Assembly (NCBI GenBank): GCA_031769625.1
Contig: JAUIMM010000566.1
Span: forward strand, 3,477,001 to 3,541,000
DNA length: 64,000 nt
DNA from: Taudactylus pleione
Lineage: Eukaryota > Chordata > Amphibia > Anura > Myobatrachidae
Direction of reading: 5' to 3'
In this document: piece by piece, positions 20,764 through 32,737 of the stretch
Numbering within the stretch: position 1 is the stretch's first letter
Layout of the letters: each line of letters starts with the position of its first letter
Program-made: the position numbers and the translations under genes
The notes under the pieces: model-generated
The model's database searches: none
What the model was told of the DNA's origin: nothing
Seen by the model: only the letters and a program-made list of their open reading frames with translations

Positions 20764-21500
20764 TTTTAGTATCACTTACATTTATTAAAGGGCAATTGGA
20801 GTAGTTTTTGTGATAAACTACCCCAATCCCTCCAATTCATATATTTTGAGTAAACAGATCGCATTTCCCAGACTTGTAATGGGAAATGTGATCTGCTCAG
20901 ATTTACTAAAAATAAATAGTGAAAAAATACCAGGGGAAGCCCTGTGATAACAACTCCATTTTCAGATGGCGTTATTAGGGCTTCACCCCAGTTCCCTGAC
21001 TCCTGCTCTGCTCTGACAGGCAGAGCAGAGATGGGTGCCGGACCCTGTCATCAGTTGTGTATTAGAAAGAGACCACAAGCTAATCACGTAGGAAAAAAAA
21101 AATTGTTAAAAAAAAAGAAAAGAAAACTTACCTGCATCCAGGGACCGGTGATTGGTGCTCCAGTGAAGTCCTCTGGGGCTCCAGGGTCTGCACTGTGACC
21201 CCGGTCAGCTGCTCTATGCAGCAGCTGACCAGGGTCGCAGTGCAGGAGTCCTGAGACCAGCTGACCAGAGTCCTAGAGAGAGGACCTCACTGGAGCACCG
21301 AACACCAGGCAGGTAAGTGTAAGCTAGGGGGAATCACGCGGGGGGTAGGGGGTCGGCGGTGGCGCATGCCCGAACAAATACTCACTGTAATACAGTGAAA
21401 AGTATGTGAAGTGGATTCGCAGGGACAGAGCTTTATCACAAGCTCTATCCCTGCATGTGATTTTTTATACATCCTTGTGATGTATTCAAATATTGCATTG
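20764..21500 (+). mobile_element. Non-autonomous Harbinger-like element, left end lost
   Basis: Parallel in the opposite orientation to the right part of 26739-28189: both share CAGATCGCATTTCCCA...TTGTAATGGGAAAT with a GATCTGC hairpin, the AGGGGAAGCCCTGTGATAA / GGGGAAAGCCCT block, and a CACTGTAATACAGTGA-type hairpin. A large palindrome at about 21153-21298 pairs GGTGCTCCAGTGAAGTCCTC with its complement and encloses GGTCAGCTGCT/AGCAGCTGACC. The GGGCCCTATTTA terminus is missing at the left, where the DIRS remains begin. Confidence 0.6.
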
Positions 21501-22843
21501 AGATAATATGACCCTTAATGCGTTATTTACTTTGGATATAACCCAGTTCTTGCACAAAGGACATATTGAATTATTTTAACTATCTGGCACTGCTGGGGCA
21601 ATAGGTAAAGGTACTAATTTATATGTGCATTGATTTAAATATATTTTGAGTTGGCTAAAGCTAATGTAGATGCATTATGTTGTGGTGTGTAATAATAAAA
21701 TACAATAATAGTGTATGCTTCCTTAATTAACTTAGACCCAGGGCTAAATGTAATAGCCTCCGATGCTGCAGGGATTTATGCGAGTCTACCCGTATTTTCA
21801 AGGCTATGGCTTTAGATTTCCTGACATTCGACAACCCTGTTGTGCAGGGTAATTTCCTCCTTTAACTATATATAACTGCAGAAACCTTTAATGATTTAAT
21901 TGTTTTCATTATGAAAAAAAGAAAAGTTATGATGGAGTTTTGTAATGCAAACTGTTCCTCAACAAACCACAATGCATGAATTAGAAGGTTTTTATTGTCT
22001 GTCTCCCAGCTGTAATTTGGGAAAGATAACAGATTTATCATTTGCATGTTGGTGTGACATCATGAAAATTATTAAAGTCGCACTAGTGAAAAATGTCCCC
22101 TCCCTTCTGCGTTGAATCTCTGTCCCATTTTCTGCCATAATTACACAGAACCTGCAGACACTGCTGCTTCCCTCTTTCCCAAAGACCGGCGCTCTCTCAC
22201 AGCAGCCATTCGTTACTGTCTCTGGGCTCCAAGGGTTTAATTAACCTGCACGCTCATTAGCATGCCCGTGGTGTATGCCAGGAGGTGCGGGGTCCCTGAT
22301 TATTTCGTGCAAGAGTCCCAGCCAATTACATCCCCTCTACAGAAGGCCATTAATCAATTCTTTAGTACGATGGCAAATTTTGAGATATCAGATAGCGAGA
22401 GGCTGCTACACTAATATGTCACTGTCACAGCAGAGGCGCAGGCATTTAGAGATTGCATGAAGTAAAGCCAGTCTAGCGAAAGGACGTGGATGTACTCCAC
22501 AGATCAGATTGACTGCTCATTAATGAGATGTGCCAACGACGCCTTTTGTGGTCACTTGGAAATATACTTACTTCCACACATACTGAGATGCTAAAGTCCC
22601 AATGTCTACATAGTGATAGCAAGTATATGAGAAACCAAGCAATCTGACTTAGTTTAGCAATGTTCTGTATAATCTGAATAAGGTATATATATTCAATCTG
22701 TTTAACTGTGAATATCTTTTATTTCCTGCTTTAAATTTTATATTCATGACCCTTTAAGTTTGAGACACTAAAAATCTCTGATTATAAAGTCACCACCAGA
22801 TCTCCAACTGAGGAGGATGGCATGCATTGTCAGAATACAAGTG
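21501..22843. other. Unique DNA with a candidate conserved non-coding segment (22150-22460)
   Basis: No gene. A short MITE-like start (CAGGGCTAAATGTAATAGCC) occurs at 21740. From 22150 to 22460 the sequence is non-repetitive, has balanced composition, and contains TTTAATTAA next to CTCATTAGCAT. This texture is common in developmental enhancers; it is inference without alignment. Confidence 0.35.
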
Positions 22844-22918
22844 ACAAGGCCATAACTAGGGGTTTGTGAGCGCTGCCGTCACCAGGGCGTAGGGCATCCT
22901 GCAGGCTGTACAGCGGGA
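22844..22918. mobile_element. hAT-type terminus fragment
   Basis: CAAGGCCATAACTAGGGGTT resembles hAT ends such as CAGTGGCGTAACTAGGG at 37239 in this window. Only about 75 bp remains before L2 sequence starts. Confidence 0.4.
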
Positions 22919-23517
22919 TATGTTCAGTATCATTTACATCTCTGACCTCATCTCCCTTCACTCTCCTGTCCGCCCTCTTCGGACAACAAATGCACGCCGC
23001 CTCTCATGCCAACTGATTACTTCCTCCCACTCCTGCCTCCAAGATTTTGCCCGTGCTGCTCCCCACCTCTGGACCTCTCTCCTTCTCCCCATCAGACTCT
23101 CCACCTCTCTACAATCCTTCAAACGGGCTCTCAAGACCCACTACTTCATCAATGCTTTCCAGCTCTCATCCTAACTTACTGCTCCATGCTCCTTCCTCTA
23201 TGTCTACCCCATCTGTGTCACGCCTGTCTGTCTGCCCCTCCCCTTTAGAATGTAAGCTCTTGCGAGCAGGGCCCTCTACCCTCTTGTCCTTCTCATTACT
23301 TTATTTTCATCTACTTCTTACTCCCCACTAGGGTGCCTAACCCTTGGTTACTTTGCTCTCTTGCTTATGTGGGTGTTATAGTCACTAATGTATCAATGTA
23401 TATTATCCATGTCCTTGTCCTGCATTGTATTGTAGTGTAAGTCACTTTTTTGGTTATGTACTATGTAAGGCGCTGTGGAACACTTGTGACACCATATAAA
23501 TAAACGATAATAATAAT
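22919..23517 (+). mobile_element. L2 LINE 3'-end fragment
   Basis: Starts in the last codons of ORF2 (ISDLISLHSPVRPLRTTNARRL, FARAAPHLW) and continues through the GAATGTAAGCTCTTGCGAGC untranslated region to a terminal hairpin (about 23469-23493, imperfect) and AATAATAAT. The subfamily is the same as at 9860-11468. Confidence 0.85.
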
Positions 23518-23518
23518 A

Positions 23519-23792
23519 CCCCGGCACAGGGGATGCCGGCGCATAAAATACTGACACCTGTCAGAATCCCGGAGCCGGCATCCCGACCACGGGCATCCCG
23601 AAGGTAAGTAGCGGGATTGGGAGGTGGGTTAGCGGTTATGGTCAAGCACTAGGGGGAGGGTTAGGGTAGGGAAAGAGGGAGGGTTAGGATACCTACCGAC
23701 AGGTGTTGGTTTACTAACCCTGTCGGGATGCCAGCATCAGGATTTAGACCGCCGGGATCCTGAGCGCCGGCATCTCGTACCCATCCCTCTAC
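23519..23792. mobile_element. MITE with GATGCCGGC ends and TTAGGG-like block
   Basis: GGGGATGCCGGCGC near the left end and GCGCCGGCATCTCGTACCC near the right are inverted relatives. The centre (23640-23690) has GGGAGGGTTAGGG units. It directly follows an L2 tail. Related copies: 45545-45755 and parts of 14540-14960. Confidence 0.6.
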
Positions 23793-24279
23793 AGCAACCC
23801 GAAGCATCCTGCATGCTCCAAGCAGTGCTGTACTTCCTGGTTATCGGTGACCCTGCCCTCTTGGCATGAAGTCAGGTATTCGAGGGTGGCACAAGGCTCA
23901 AAATCTACATGCTCTGGCACTGGCCAATGACGCTAGTTGGCAGCAATTGTATCCGCAATGTGTTCACATACCTAAATGCTGATTTTCTCATGGTGCAGAG
24001 TTGCACATGACCGCACTTCCCCAATCCATATGCTTGTGGAAATAGCTGATGCCATTAACAGCGCACACGTGCACCAGTTCTATACCAACTACACGCCTAT
24101 GACACATCCCCACTAAACTTAGCCTACATTGAAGTGCCCCATTGCCATCCAGTTATACCCTTACAGCTGCAAGTGGAGATGCGACTGAGTTGCGTAGTTG
24201 CATATGGTAGGGTACATTCGGCTACGGTTTGCATTGGCAGCTAATGATTGAACTAAAAGGTGGATGTGAAGTGAACTCA
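23793..24279. other. Unassigned intergenic DNA
   Basis: No gene or repeat recognised. Confidence 0.4.
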
Positions 24280-24812
24280 GGCCCTGATTCAGAGCCGGAT
24301 GCTCTGACCAGAGCGCTCGCTCTGAATCAGGGCCCTCCTCCATTAATATGGAGCGTCCTCCTCCTGGTCACCACCCACAGCATATACGAGCGTGCAAAAA
24401 GATGGCCGCGATGGTCTTGACCATCGCGACCATCGGACTTGCGAGGGAAACCTTGCGGTCGGGTTTCCCAGCCGCAAGGCCAGGAGTGATTTTGGCTCTA
24501 TCAGAGCCAAAATCACTCCCACTGACAACACTAGTGATGTCAGTGGGCCGGCTTCTGACGGTAGGCGTTCCCTTGGGAACGCCTCCGTCTGGCAGGCACG
24601 CCCCCGGCACGCCCACCAAAGGGGGCGTGCTGTCAATCAACATAGACAGCACGCCCCCTTTGATCAGACACAACGAGCGAAGGAAAGTCCTTCGCTCGTC
24701 GCATCTCGCGCATGCGTACAACGGAGCTTCCTCCGTCGTGCGCATGCGCAGTGCACACCATCAACCCACTTGCGAGCGGACAGCCGCTCGCGAGTGGGTC
24801 TGAATCAGGCCC
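24280..24812 (+). mobile_element. Multi-hairpin MITE, copy B
   Basis: Ends GGCCCTGATTCAG and CTGAATCAGGCCC, flanked by TCA on both sides. The hairpin series is as in copy A, with different but self-complementary arms: GGGAAACC/GGTTTCCC instead of GAGACCC/GGGTCTC, GGAGTGATTTTGGCTCT/complement, GAGCGAAGGA/TCCTTCGCTC, and an extra GCATGCG...ACGGAG hairpin at about 24709-24749 that copy A lacks. Overlapping open frames of 97-155 codons on both strands are palindrome by-products. Confidence 0.87.
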
Positions 24813-24815
24813 TCA

Positions 24816-26738
24816 GTCAGAACAATGACATGATTTCAGGCAGCATTTATATTGGTTAATATCATAAATGAGCAAATGCAGCAAATTTTTGAGTGAGACG
24901 CTCTGACGATTGTTCAAGTCCAGCTTTTTCTTTGCCTTTGGTGGAATGGCCGTTCACAGAGTATTTGCATATAAGTGATGCGGCTGGGGTAGGTCTGGGT
25001 ACAATTTAGGGGAAATTTCACATCCAATTGTGGTATGAGACAAATATTCCACGGAATTATTTTGAATGTTTCGCTCATCTCTATTTAATATCCAGAATAT
25101 CAGAGGAAAATAAATGTCTTTAAAACAAATATCCTGTCTTAATAACAATAATAATGAATAATAATAATAACTGGTTGCTGATTAAGTATGACTTTCCATC
25201 TGCATACAATCACAAACATCTATACAATCCTCTCAGCAGAATAACATTCTGTAATACACTGTTTGTTTACTCTCCTACCCTTTCCACTGACACGAGGTCC
25301 GGTAACAAATTCCTGTTCTTCCCAAGGCCCCTCCATAGGGTTATAAGACATGAAATTAGCTAAATCAAAACTACATTAAGGGTGTATTTACTTGTTCACA
25401 CAGCAGAACAGAGATCGCTCTTTGAAGCTAATTGAAGTAAAATATTTGTTCTGAAGAGCTGCAAATACAGAGAGCAGGGTGTCAGAGCTACGGCTTCCAA
25501 TTAAAATCATTACTTGTGGATAACAAAACAGTACACTTAGAACAACAAAGGTTAATGGGAAAATATCAACCCTGCTCAGAGGCACAGGAGGAGCAGCATG
25601 GAAAACTAAAACCTTACATATGCAATTTACATATAATAAAATGATGCCAAGTGCAAGGTTACTGTGACAGAAAGCAATTGCTCTGTAAGAAAGCTAATAT
25701 GGCCTCACTCACACTATGGTCCTGGCACGCAATAGCCATGTACACGTAGTTAAGTAATTATTTGTACGCACAAAAGTGCTGTTGCGTTCTGGTCAGACGG
25801 TGTCAGAAATGTGGTGGAGAAGTGATAGGCGGTGACTGGGAGGTGGTGAGTAGTGCACACAAAAATGCTCCTCTCAGTGGGCATATTATGGGATGGTCGC
25901 GGGCGTGTCAGTGAAAGCAGGCATAGGAGGCCATTGTCTGACAGAAACTGCGCCTGTCGTAGGGCTGGTGCAAATTTCGAAGGTGGACTGATGGTGGTGT
26001 ATAAGGATGCACCAAATGGTATTACAACATGCACTGGCGCTAAAAGTGGGCGCCTCAGTTCTTTCACATTCAGCCGCATGGATGTACACAAGGGAGGGCA
26101 TTTGTAGCGGCATTTGCATAGACTTGCAGACGGGTGACCTCCAATAAATGCTTTTGCGTGTGACTCAGATTCAGCCCCTTTGTTTTTCCCCATATAGTTC
26201 TGTTTACCTCTACGGTCTGGAAAGGTTAACTGGAGTTTTTGGCAATGCAGGGTTAACTATTGCATCATTGCAGTAGTGGCAGTCATTAACTAATATTCAG
26301 AATTTACATTAAGATCCAGCAACATCACTGGAGCATGAGGTCTCAACCAATAAATAACCAACCTCATGCCTCAGTGGCTGAGGTCTTTAATTCCTAATTA
26401 GCTGGATATTGGTTAAGCCCACAAAATGGCGGGCTGCACAGTGTGTAGCTAACATTGCCTACCTAGCTGTACATATACACTGTAAATATACATTAAAAAA
26501 GAACAAGCAAACATTAATGTGGATTAGTTTAGGCGTCAGTAGAATCAATAGATCATAAACAAGTTTTAAATATGAATATTGTTTCATCTAGTGGATTGAC
26601 TGTCTCCACAGTCAGTCCTCTTGTGTCATTTTGAAAGGAGACTCATATTATTACTCTGTGCTGTGGAGGATCCTGCTCCTTCCACTATATAACTCTCAGT
26701 CTGTGGCTTCCTGCTGCCACATGCCATCCTCACATTAT
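24816..26738. other. Mostly unique DNA; candidate conserved segment 25385-25620; unclear repeat 25740-26185
   Basis: No gene recognised. At 25385-25620 the sequence is non-repetitive with GAAGCTAATTGAAG and CCAATTAAAATCATTA, resembling homeodomain-rich conserved DNA. At 25740-26185 phrases such as GCGCCTCAGTTC and a terminal ACTCAGATTCAGCCC suggest an old DNA transposon fragment; a 147-codon minus-strand frame there has no domain pattern. Confidence 0.3.
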
Positions 26739-28189
26739 GGGCCCTATTTACCACCATTCCAAAATAAAATGCAACTGTGGTGTTATATGGAAATGTCACA
26801 AGAATGTATCAACTTCAAGAATGTACTTCCCACTCCCGCCTCCAAGATTTTGCCTTGCACTGCTCCCCACCTCTGGAACTCTCTCCCACTCCCCATCAGA
26901 CTCTCCACCTCTTTGCAATCCTTCAAATGGGCTCTCAAGACCCACTACTTCATCAAGCCTTCCAGCTGTCATTCTAACTCCCTGATACATGCTCCTTCCT
27001 CCCCATCTATCCCATCTGTGTCACCCCTGTTTGTCTTCCCCTCCCCTTTTAGAATGTAAGCTCTTATGAGCAGGGCCCTCTAACTTCCCTACTTTAGTTT
27101 CATCTACTTCTTACTTACCACTAGGGCACCTAACGCTTATGCTCTATTGCTTATCTGGGTGTTGTGGTCACTAATGTAGCAATATACCTGGTCCTGTATT
27201 GCATTGTTCTGTAAGTCGTTTATCTACAACTTGTTTATGTGCTTTGTAAGGCGCTGCAAAACATTTGTGGCGCCATATAAATAAATGATAATAATAATAA
27301 TATTCAACACTCTGAAGCAGGGACTGTCCATGTGAATCCCCTCTGCACACTTCTCACTGTATTTTCCGCAAAAAAATACAGTGAGAATGTCTCCGCGCAT
27401 GCGCCCCCCCTGCTGCCTGTTTTCCCCCGGCTCTCTGGAACTGGTGCCTGGCTGCCTCCTCTGTCCCTGCTTACCCCCGCCGCTGTCCCTACACCACTGG
27501 TGCCCACTGCTGCTGCCCCACCGCTGTTGCCTCACCGGCACCCGCTGCCCCATCGCTGCCACCACTGCTGCTGCCATGGCCACTGCCCCCCCCCCTCACC
27601 GATGCCCCCTGCCTTCCCCATACCCCCCCTCCGGTGTAAAAAAAGAGGATATCAACACTTACCTGCACCGGGGCACTGAGCGGTGACCTCCTGTTCTGAC
27701 CCTCGGATCAACTGAGATGCAGGAAAGTACTGATATCCTCTTTTTTTACACTAGGGCAGCAGCGGCGTAGGGGGGGATGCAGTGGCGGGACAGCGGGCAC
27801 CGGTGGTGATCAGCCTATGATCTATTTAGACCACAAAGCCGATTGCAGATCAATGGGGCCGGCTCTCGGCTCTGCCTGACAGGTTGAAGCAGGAGCCTGG
27901 GAACTGGGGAAAGCCCTGATAACGCCATCGTTATTATCATAGGGCTTTCCCCGTTATTTTTTTACATTTGATTTATAGTAAATCTCAGGCAGATCGCATT
28001 TCCCATTACAAGTATGGGAAACGCGATCTGCATACTAAAAATATGCGAATTGAAGGGATTTTCATAGTTTTTCACGAAAACTACAACAGACTTTAATATA
28101 TTTATGTGATATTAAAATAATGTGAAATGGGTGTGGAAACACCCTTTTTCACATTTTGTTTGTAAAAATAATATTGCTAAATAGGGCCC
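26739..28189. mobile_element. Harbinger-like non-autonomous element carrying an L2 insertion
   Basis: GGGCCCTATTTA at the left and TAAATAGGGCCC at the right are inverted ends, each flanked by TAT (3-bp duplication, 26736-26738 and 28190-28192). The right part contains the GGGAAACGCGATCTGC hairpin shared with 20764-21500. A hairpin made of AAAAAGAGGATATCA arms spans about 27630-27750. Without the L2 insert the element would be about 970 bp. Confidence 0.75.
26822..27303 (+). mobile_element. L2 LINE 3'-end fragment nested in the Harbinger-like element
   Basis: From CCCACTCCCGCCTCCAAG through GAATGTAAGCTCTTATGAGC to the GGCGCTGCAAAACATTTGTG hairpin region and an ATAATAATAATAAT tail. Only the last ORF2 codons remain, so there is no enzyme. 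Confidence 0.85.
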
Positions 28190-28884
28190 TATGTCACTGC
28201 CCCTGTCATACAGTATATAGCCCTGCCCTCACTAACATACCACTGCCTCATACAAAGCACACTTGTTTCCCGTGCACTGCTGTGATCATTTTGATTTATA
28301 TATCTGGCTATAGTCTGTTCTAGTCCTGCCAAGTTTAAAACTGGGGATATACGAACACATTGGGGCTCATGCTGAGTTGGATGGAATTTGCACCTAAATG
28401 GTAAGAGCAAAATGCTCCCCGAAAAATGGTGCACTTTGCTTAGGAGATTTATCTTGAGAGTGGTAATAAAAGCTAAAATTACAGTACACAATTCATACAC
28501 CATATAATTCATATCCAGATCATACTGCCTGACTTCGCCAAGATTTCCGGAGAAAATGGTCCAGGTGGCAAGATGTGGGTGAGACGTTTTGACAGAATGC
28601 CCAGATATGTGGTCGCTGGGTTCGTGGCTGAGAAAACGTTATTTGAAGCAAATTGTGTAAACACTACCCCTTGCCACGCCCACTTCAAGGAACGGCAGGG
28701 GGTTGAGCGCAGGGTGCTAGAGAGTGGCCCAGCTTTCTAGAAACTGGGCGATGGATAACGGGAATCATAGGCTCAAAATGCGTCCCAGTCGCCATAGGGA
28801 TGGATATGTAACATTTCTATTTATGAGGGAAAAAGTGCAAATTGTGTTCATGTCTAATTGTACACGAGCCTCGTTATATGTGTG
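28190..28884. other. Unassigned intergenic DNA
   Basis: No gene. GGGGCTCATGCTGAGTTGG at 28362 looks like a MITE terminus, but no partner end was found. Confidence 0.35.
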
Positions 28885-29108
28885 GTGTTTCCATGTTTTC
28901 CCTGTGTTAGTGTGGATTTCATCCAGGTGCTCTGGTTCCCTCTTACATGCCAAAAGCATGTGTTTATTGATTTAACCTTGGAGCATGTGTTTGTGTAATA
29001 GTGAACATACAGATTGTAAGCTCCACTGGGGCAGGAACTGTAGAGCACTGAGTAAAATGTGGGCACTATATAAATAAAGGTTAGTTTAAAAAAAAACAAA
29101 AAAAAAAC
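28885..29108 (+). mobile_element. tRNA-SINE, 3' part
   Basis: Parallel to the second half of the SINE at 42225: TTTCCATGTTTTCCCTGTGT, the GATTGTAAGCTCCACTGGGG box and a TATATAAATAAA end followed by an A-rich tail. The tRNA-like head is absent. Confidence 0.65.
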
Positions 29109-30072
29109 GCTATGACTCTAGTAGCTGAATAGCACCATGGGAACCCTGGAAGACACATAAAGAATAACCTAAAGCACAGTCTCTGTTTTATTAAAAACAA
29201 ATGGCATGACTTTTTACATGGTGCAATATTACTTCATATTACATTTTTATGAAGCAAATAGAAACAGTGGGTAAACGTCGTATAATACTGTTTAAATGAA
29301 AGGTCAGAGAAATTTTATCTCCAGCAAAATATTATACAGGACATGCAAAACGCATATGCGTCCTGTGCCGCCTGAAACCTAATGAATGGCATTTTTAATT
29401 CCACGTCATCGGGAAATTTCCATCTCGTCCTTGTCATCTGACTAATTTTCTCGACAACCATGTACTTCTGATAATCAAAATGTGGCGGTGAAGGAATTAG
29501 ACGCGAGGCACAGAAGAGCTATGTCCCCTCCTCCGTACAATGTCCCTCTTTATGTATTCCAAAGCTCCTCCAGGCTAAGTGACAGCCGCTGACTGATGTT
29601 TCCTCATACCCGGCTTCTGCTCTTACACAAACTGCTGTTCTCAGCAATCTTTGGAAGCTATCAGTTAATGTCCCGCTGATGGAACAACGCAAGTACAGCA
29701 GTGCATATTACCACTCTGGTGAATCTATCTGCCACCAGAGATACTTGTCCTCCAGCAGTGGCCCTGTGGAGAATTGAAGACGATTCTTTAGGTGACAAGA
29801 GGACATCAAGTATTTCCTGTCGCAGATTTCCTCCCTTCTTCACGGTGGTGTCGTGATGCTATTGTCAGCGCTTTTATTTAATGTTTTTGTGCACGATAAA
29901 CATCCCTTAAATCTCACCGGTCTGAAGTGATAGGTCCAGCAAATTTCTATAAACTTTACATATTCTTTCAGTGTCGGAAACTTGTGCACAGTACAGATTG
30001 GATTCATGGAGATATGTTGCAGACTTCTTTGGTAACAAAGAGTTAATTTAATCTGTTCAGTATTTTATTATA
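29109..30072. other. Unique DNA, candidate conserved non-coding segment 29370-29900
   Basis: No gene or repeat. The middle part is non-repetitive and compositionally even; whether it is conserved cannot be told from one sequence. Confidence 0.3.
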
Positions 30073-30480
30073 TAATGCTGGGTACACACTGGCCGATATA
30101 ACGCCTGTTCAATTGAACGGCTGATATATCTCATGTGCGTCGGTCAGTGTGTACAGACAATATGTCTTGGAACGACGTCGTTCACAGACATATCGTGTCG
30201 GCTGTGCAGCATAGCCGATGCCAAATATATCTGCAGATATATTGGTGCATCGTGCTGTGTGTACAGGTGGTCGGCCGACCCCCCTGTACACTTGCTGTAG
30301 GGTCCACCGGTGACTGACAGCTCAACTGGGCGGGCACATGTAAATGCCCGCCCAGTTGTTTTGTCACTCACGACACATCGGGCCGATGATTGATAAGTGT
30401 GTATGCACTTACCAATCGTCAGCTAGTATGACAGATCGGCCAGATGAACGATCTATCGTCCTAATGTGTACCTAGCTTTA
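30073..30480. mobile_element. MITE with GCTGGGTACACAC ends
   Basis: AATGCTGGGTACACACT (left) and TAATGTGTACCTAGCTTTA (right) are inverted ends. The interior holds hairpins such as ACTGGGCGGGCA/TGCCCGCCCAGT (about 30327-30358). Same family style as 53630-53887. No coding frame. Confidence 0.75.
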
Positions 30481-31924
30481 CAGTCGCCTACATATAGCTA
30501 AATCAGTCATCTTAAAGACTGGACTAATGTTTGGCCTATGAATTTACTAAAAAAATTGTAACATCATTGAGATATGAGGCACATCAAAGTGCCTCATGCC
30601 TCTCCAAAAATTCTATTGATATGCTATTTTAATATTGATTTACTGTAGTGTGCGAAATGGCTTCCTCCACTAGGTGAGAGCAACAGGTACACCTTAAAAC
30701 AAAAAACCTATTTCATTAACTATTTGTTACAACAGGAATTGTAAAACATCTACATACTGTAAATGCAGCCTTCACTGATGATTCATGACAGTGCGTGTGG
30801 GACATTGCGTGTCTGATTAATTTATCTCAAGAAGGAAGAGGGATATCATTCTGTCCAAGCGATGTCTATGTTCCCAGCAGTATTTTATCTCCGGGATAAA
30901 CCCTAAATTGCCTGTGAGAGCAGAAATGTATTATTGTGACATGTGACGTATCCTCATTATATGCGAGGCTTGGAATTCTTTAATGACATATATATATATA
31001 AAAAGACAGACTGGTGTGAGCACACAAGGAACGGCTTTTCTAGAATTACACTGTACGCTCGGGGACAGTGAGCTGCAATGCAATGAGCAAGAGAAGGAAG
31101 CGGACAGTGACCGATTGCATGTGCCTATGTTAATGTGTGTATGGAAGTCACTGAATTATTTATGTGGGTACACACAGTCTTCACTAGAACAGTATGAACA
31201 GGGATGTGTAAGCAGTGTGCTGGTGTGAGATCACAAAGGACTCATTTACACCTAGCTGCTGATAATGCGCTTTTCAACCGCTAACGCCTGAATACCGCAT
31301 TGAAGACAAGATGAATATTTTTGGAGGGCTCATTTCCCCCACTGCTTTCTAAAGTTTCAATGCTGTCTTTAAAATTTTTGATTGCACACGCACTGTAGGA
31401 GACAACTTATAATAATGATTGGGGTTCCTTTTGTTCCCCACCATATGGCTGGAAAATGCCAATACATAGGCATAGTAGCAACAGCACAATCATATTGGCA
31501 CATGCCCTACTTCTCATATGTTGATACACTCTCTCAGTACAATAGATTGTAAAAGTGCAACCTATGAAAAGCAATAAAAACATGCTGACTCACAATGGCA
31601 CCCTTTAGTTTTCATGTGTTGGAGTCTTATTTATCAATAGCCCCCTTTCTCTTGCCAATAGGCTTGGTGTCACTGCAGTTTACCCCAAACAATAATGAAA
31701 GTGGGCAAATAGTAATGTTATGGTACCGGCAGTATCCCTTTATTGTAAATCGCAAAAAAAAAAGCAAAAGCCCTATCTCTGGTGAAGTCACCCTTCCTAA
31801 GTTGGACTGTTCTGGAACGTAATATATGGTACGCTCATAAAAATAGCATATTTATGCTGATAAGCAATACAGGAATACATACGTTTTTCATCTTTTCACA
31901 ATTACGAACACACCATTCCTCTCT
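30481..31924. other. Unique intergenic DNA
   Basis: No gene. 30780-30980 contains TCTGATTAATTTATC in non-repetitive context and is a weak candidate conserved segment. A short (TA)n run lies near 30989. Confidence 0.35.
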
Positions 31925-32303
31925 GTACTTGGCTACCTTCCCGAATCGGCTGGGAGACTTCCCGAAAATTAGGTGGCGCTCCCAGCCACCTGGAAAGGTG
32001 GACAAGTCTATTGGGTTTGGGGCCACCCAGCCGTGACCGCCCACTGCCCCAGTGAAGTGGGCGGCACAGACAGCTAAGACGCAATTCGCAATGAATCACG
32101 TCATCGTGGCACCGACCCTTGCTCCACAATGCCAGTAATCTTGGTATTGCCTAGCAGGGGGCGGGGCTGCAATGAGCAATTCCGTCACCACGCCCCAGAT
32201 CTGCCTACCTCCACTGAGCCCTGCCCCCAGACCATCCCACCTCTCTCTGAGGACCATTTGCCGACCTGGCTCTGAGGAGGCAGCCTAAAGTTTGGCAAGT
32301 ATG
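31925..32303. mobile_element. MITE with TACTTGGC/GCCAAGTA-type ends
   Basis: TACTTGGCTACCTTCCCGAA at the left and TTTGGCAAGTATG at the right are inverted relatives. CCCGAA / CTCCCAGCC phrases match a partial copy at 52275-52400. Confidence 0.5.
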
Positions 32304-32359
32304 ACCTAACTTAGAGGGTCCCTTCCCACCCCATTCCACCTTTTACCAGTGTTGAAACA

Positions 32360-32408
32360 TGTGTGTGTGTGTATATATATATACATATGCATATGAGTAT
32401 GTACAAGT
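32360..32408 (+). repeat. TG/TA microsatellite
   Basis: GTGTGTGTGTATATATATAT followed by interrupted TA and GT runs; adjoins the hAT target site. Confidence 0.7.
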
Positions 32409-32416
32409 GTGTGTGA

Positions 32417-32737
32417 CAGGGGCGTATCTATAATGGGTGCAGGGTGTGTGGAGACCCTGCGCCGCACACCCTGCACCCATAATATTACTTACCTCTCTGG
32501 AGTCCACTCGGCGCGGGGGTACGGCGCTGTAAAAACAACTGGAAAATGGCCACCGCGGCCATTTTCCCGGTGACCTGCATACTCTATAGACTCTGGGTGC
32601 ACTCTAGTGGCCAGAGTTTATAACTCCGGCGCTGGGTGCGCGCACCCAGCTCAGTGCGCTGACGGGTGCCAGATAGAGAGGAGGGGGCCCATATCGGAGA
32701 CTGCACACGGGCCCCCTCCTCTCTAGAAACGCCCCTG
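32417..32737. mobile_element. hAT MITE with perfect 8-bp duplication
   Basis: Ends CAGGGGCGTATCTA and AGAAACGCCCCTG; target GTGTGTGA is repeated exactly at 32409-32416 and 32738-32745. The interior has hairpins: GGGTGCAGGGTGTG/CACACCCTGCACCC and GGGCCCCCTCCTCTCT with its complement. 321 bp, non-coding. Confidence 0.92.

Larger units (their letters stand above)
16500..20764 (+). mobile_element. Degenerate DIRS-type retrotransposon
   Basis: In order: gag-like region, reverse transcriptase, RNase H, a region with the DIRS-typical EWSLHPEVFQ...VDLMASRHNNKLP segment, tyrosine recombinase, and a 65-bp inverted repeat pair at the 3' end. DIRS elements integrate with a tyrosine recombinase rather than an integrase and make no target duplication, and none was seen. 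The left end is missing, and many stops and frame changes show it is inactive. Confidence 0.88.

Noticed and set aside
24280..24812. CpG island promoter
   Set aside because: The CpG-rich stretch coincides exactly with a MITE bounded by inverted ends and a TCA duplication.
24343..24859. Overlapping 97-155 codon frames on both strands
   Set aside because: They arise because hairpin arms lack stops in both directions; no protein family recognised.
25750..26193. 147-codon minus-strand frame
   Set aside because: No recognisable domain; it lies in a probable old transposon fragment.
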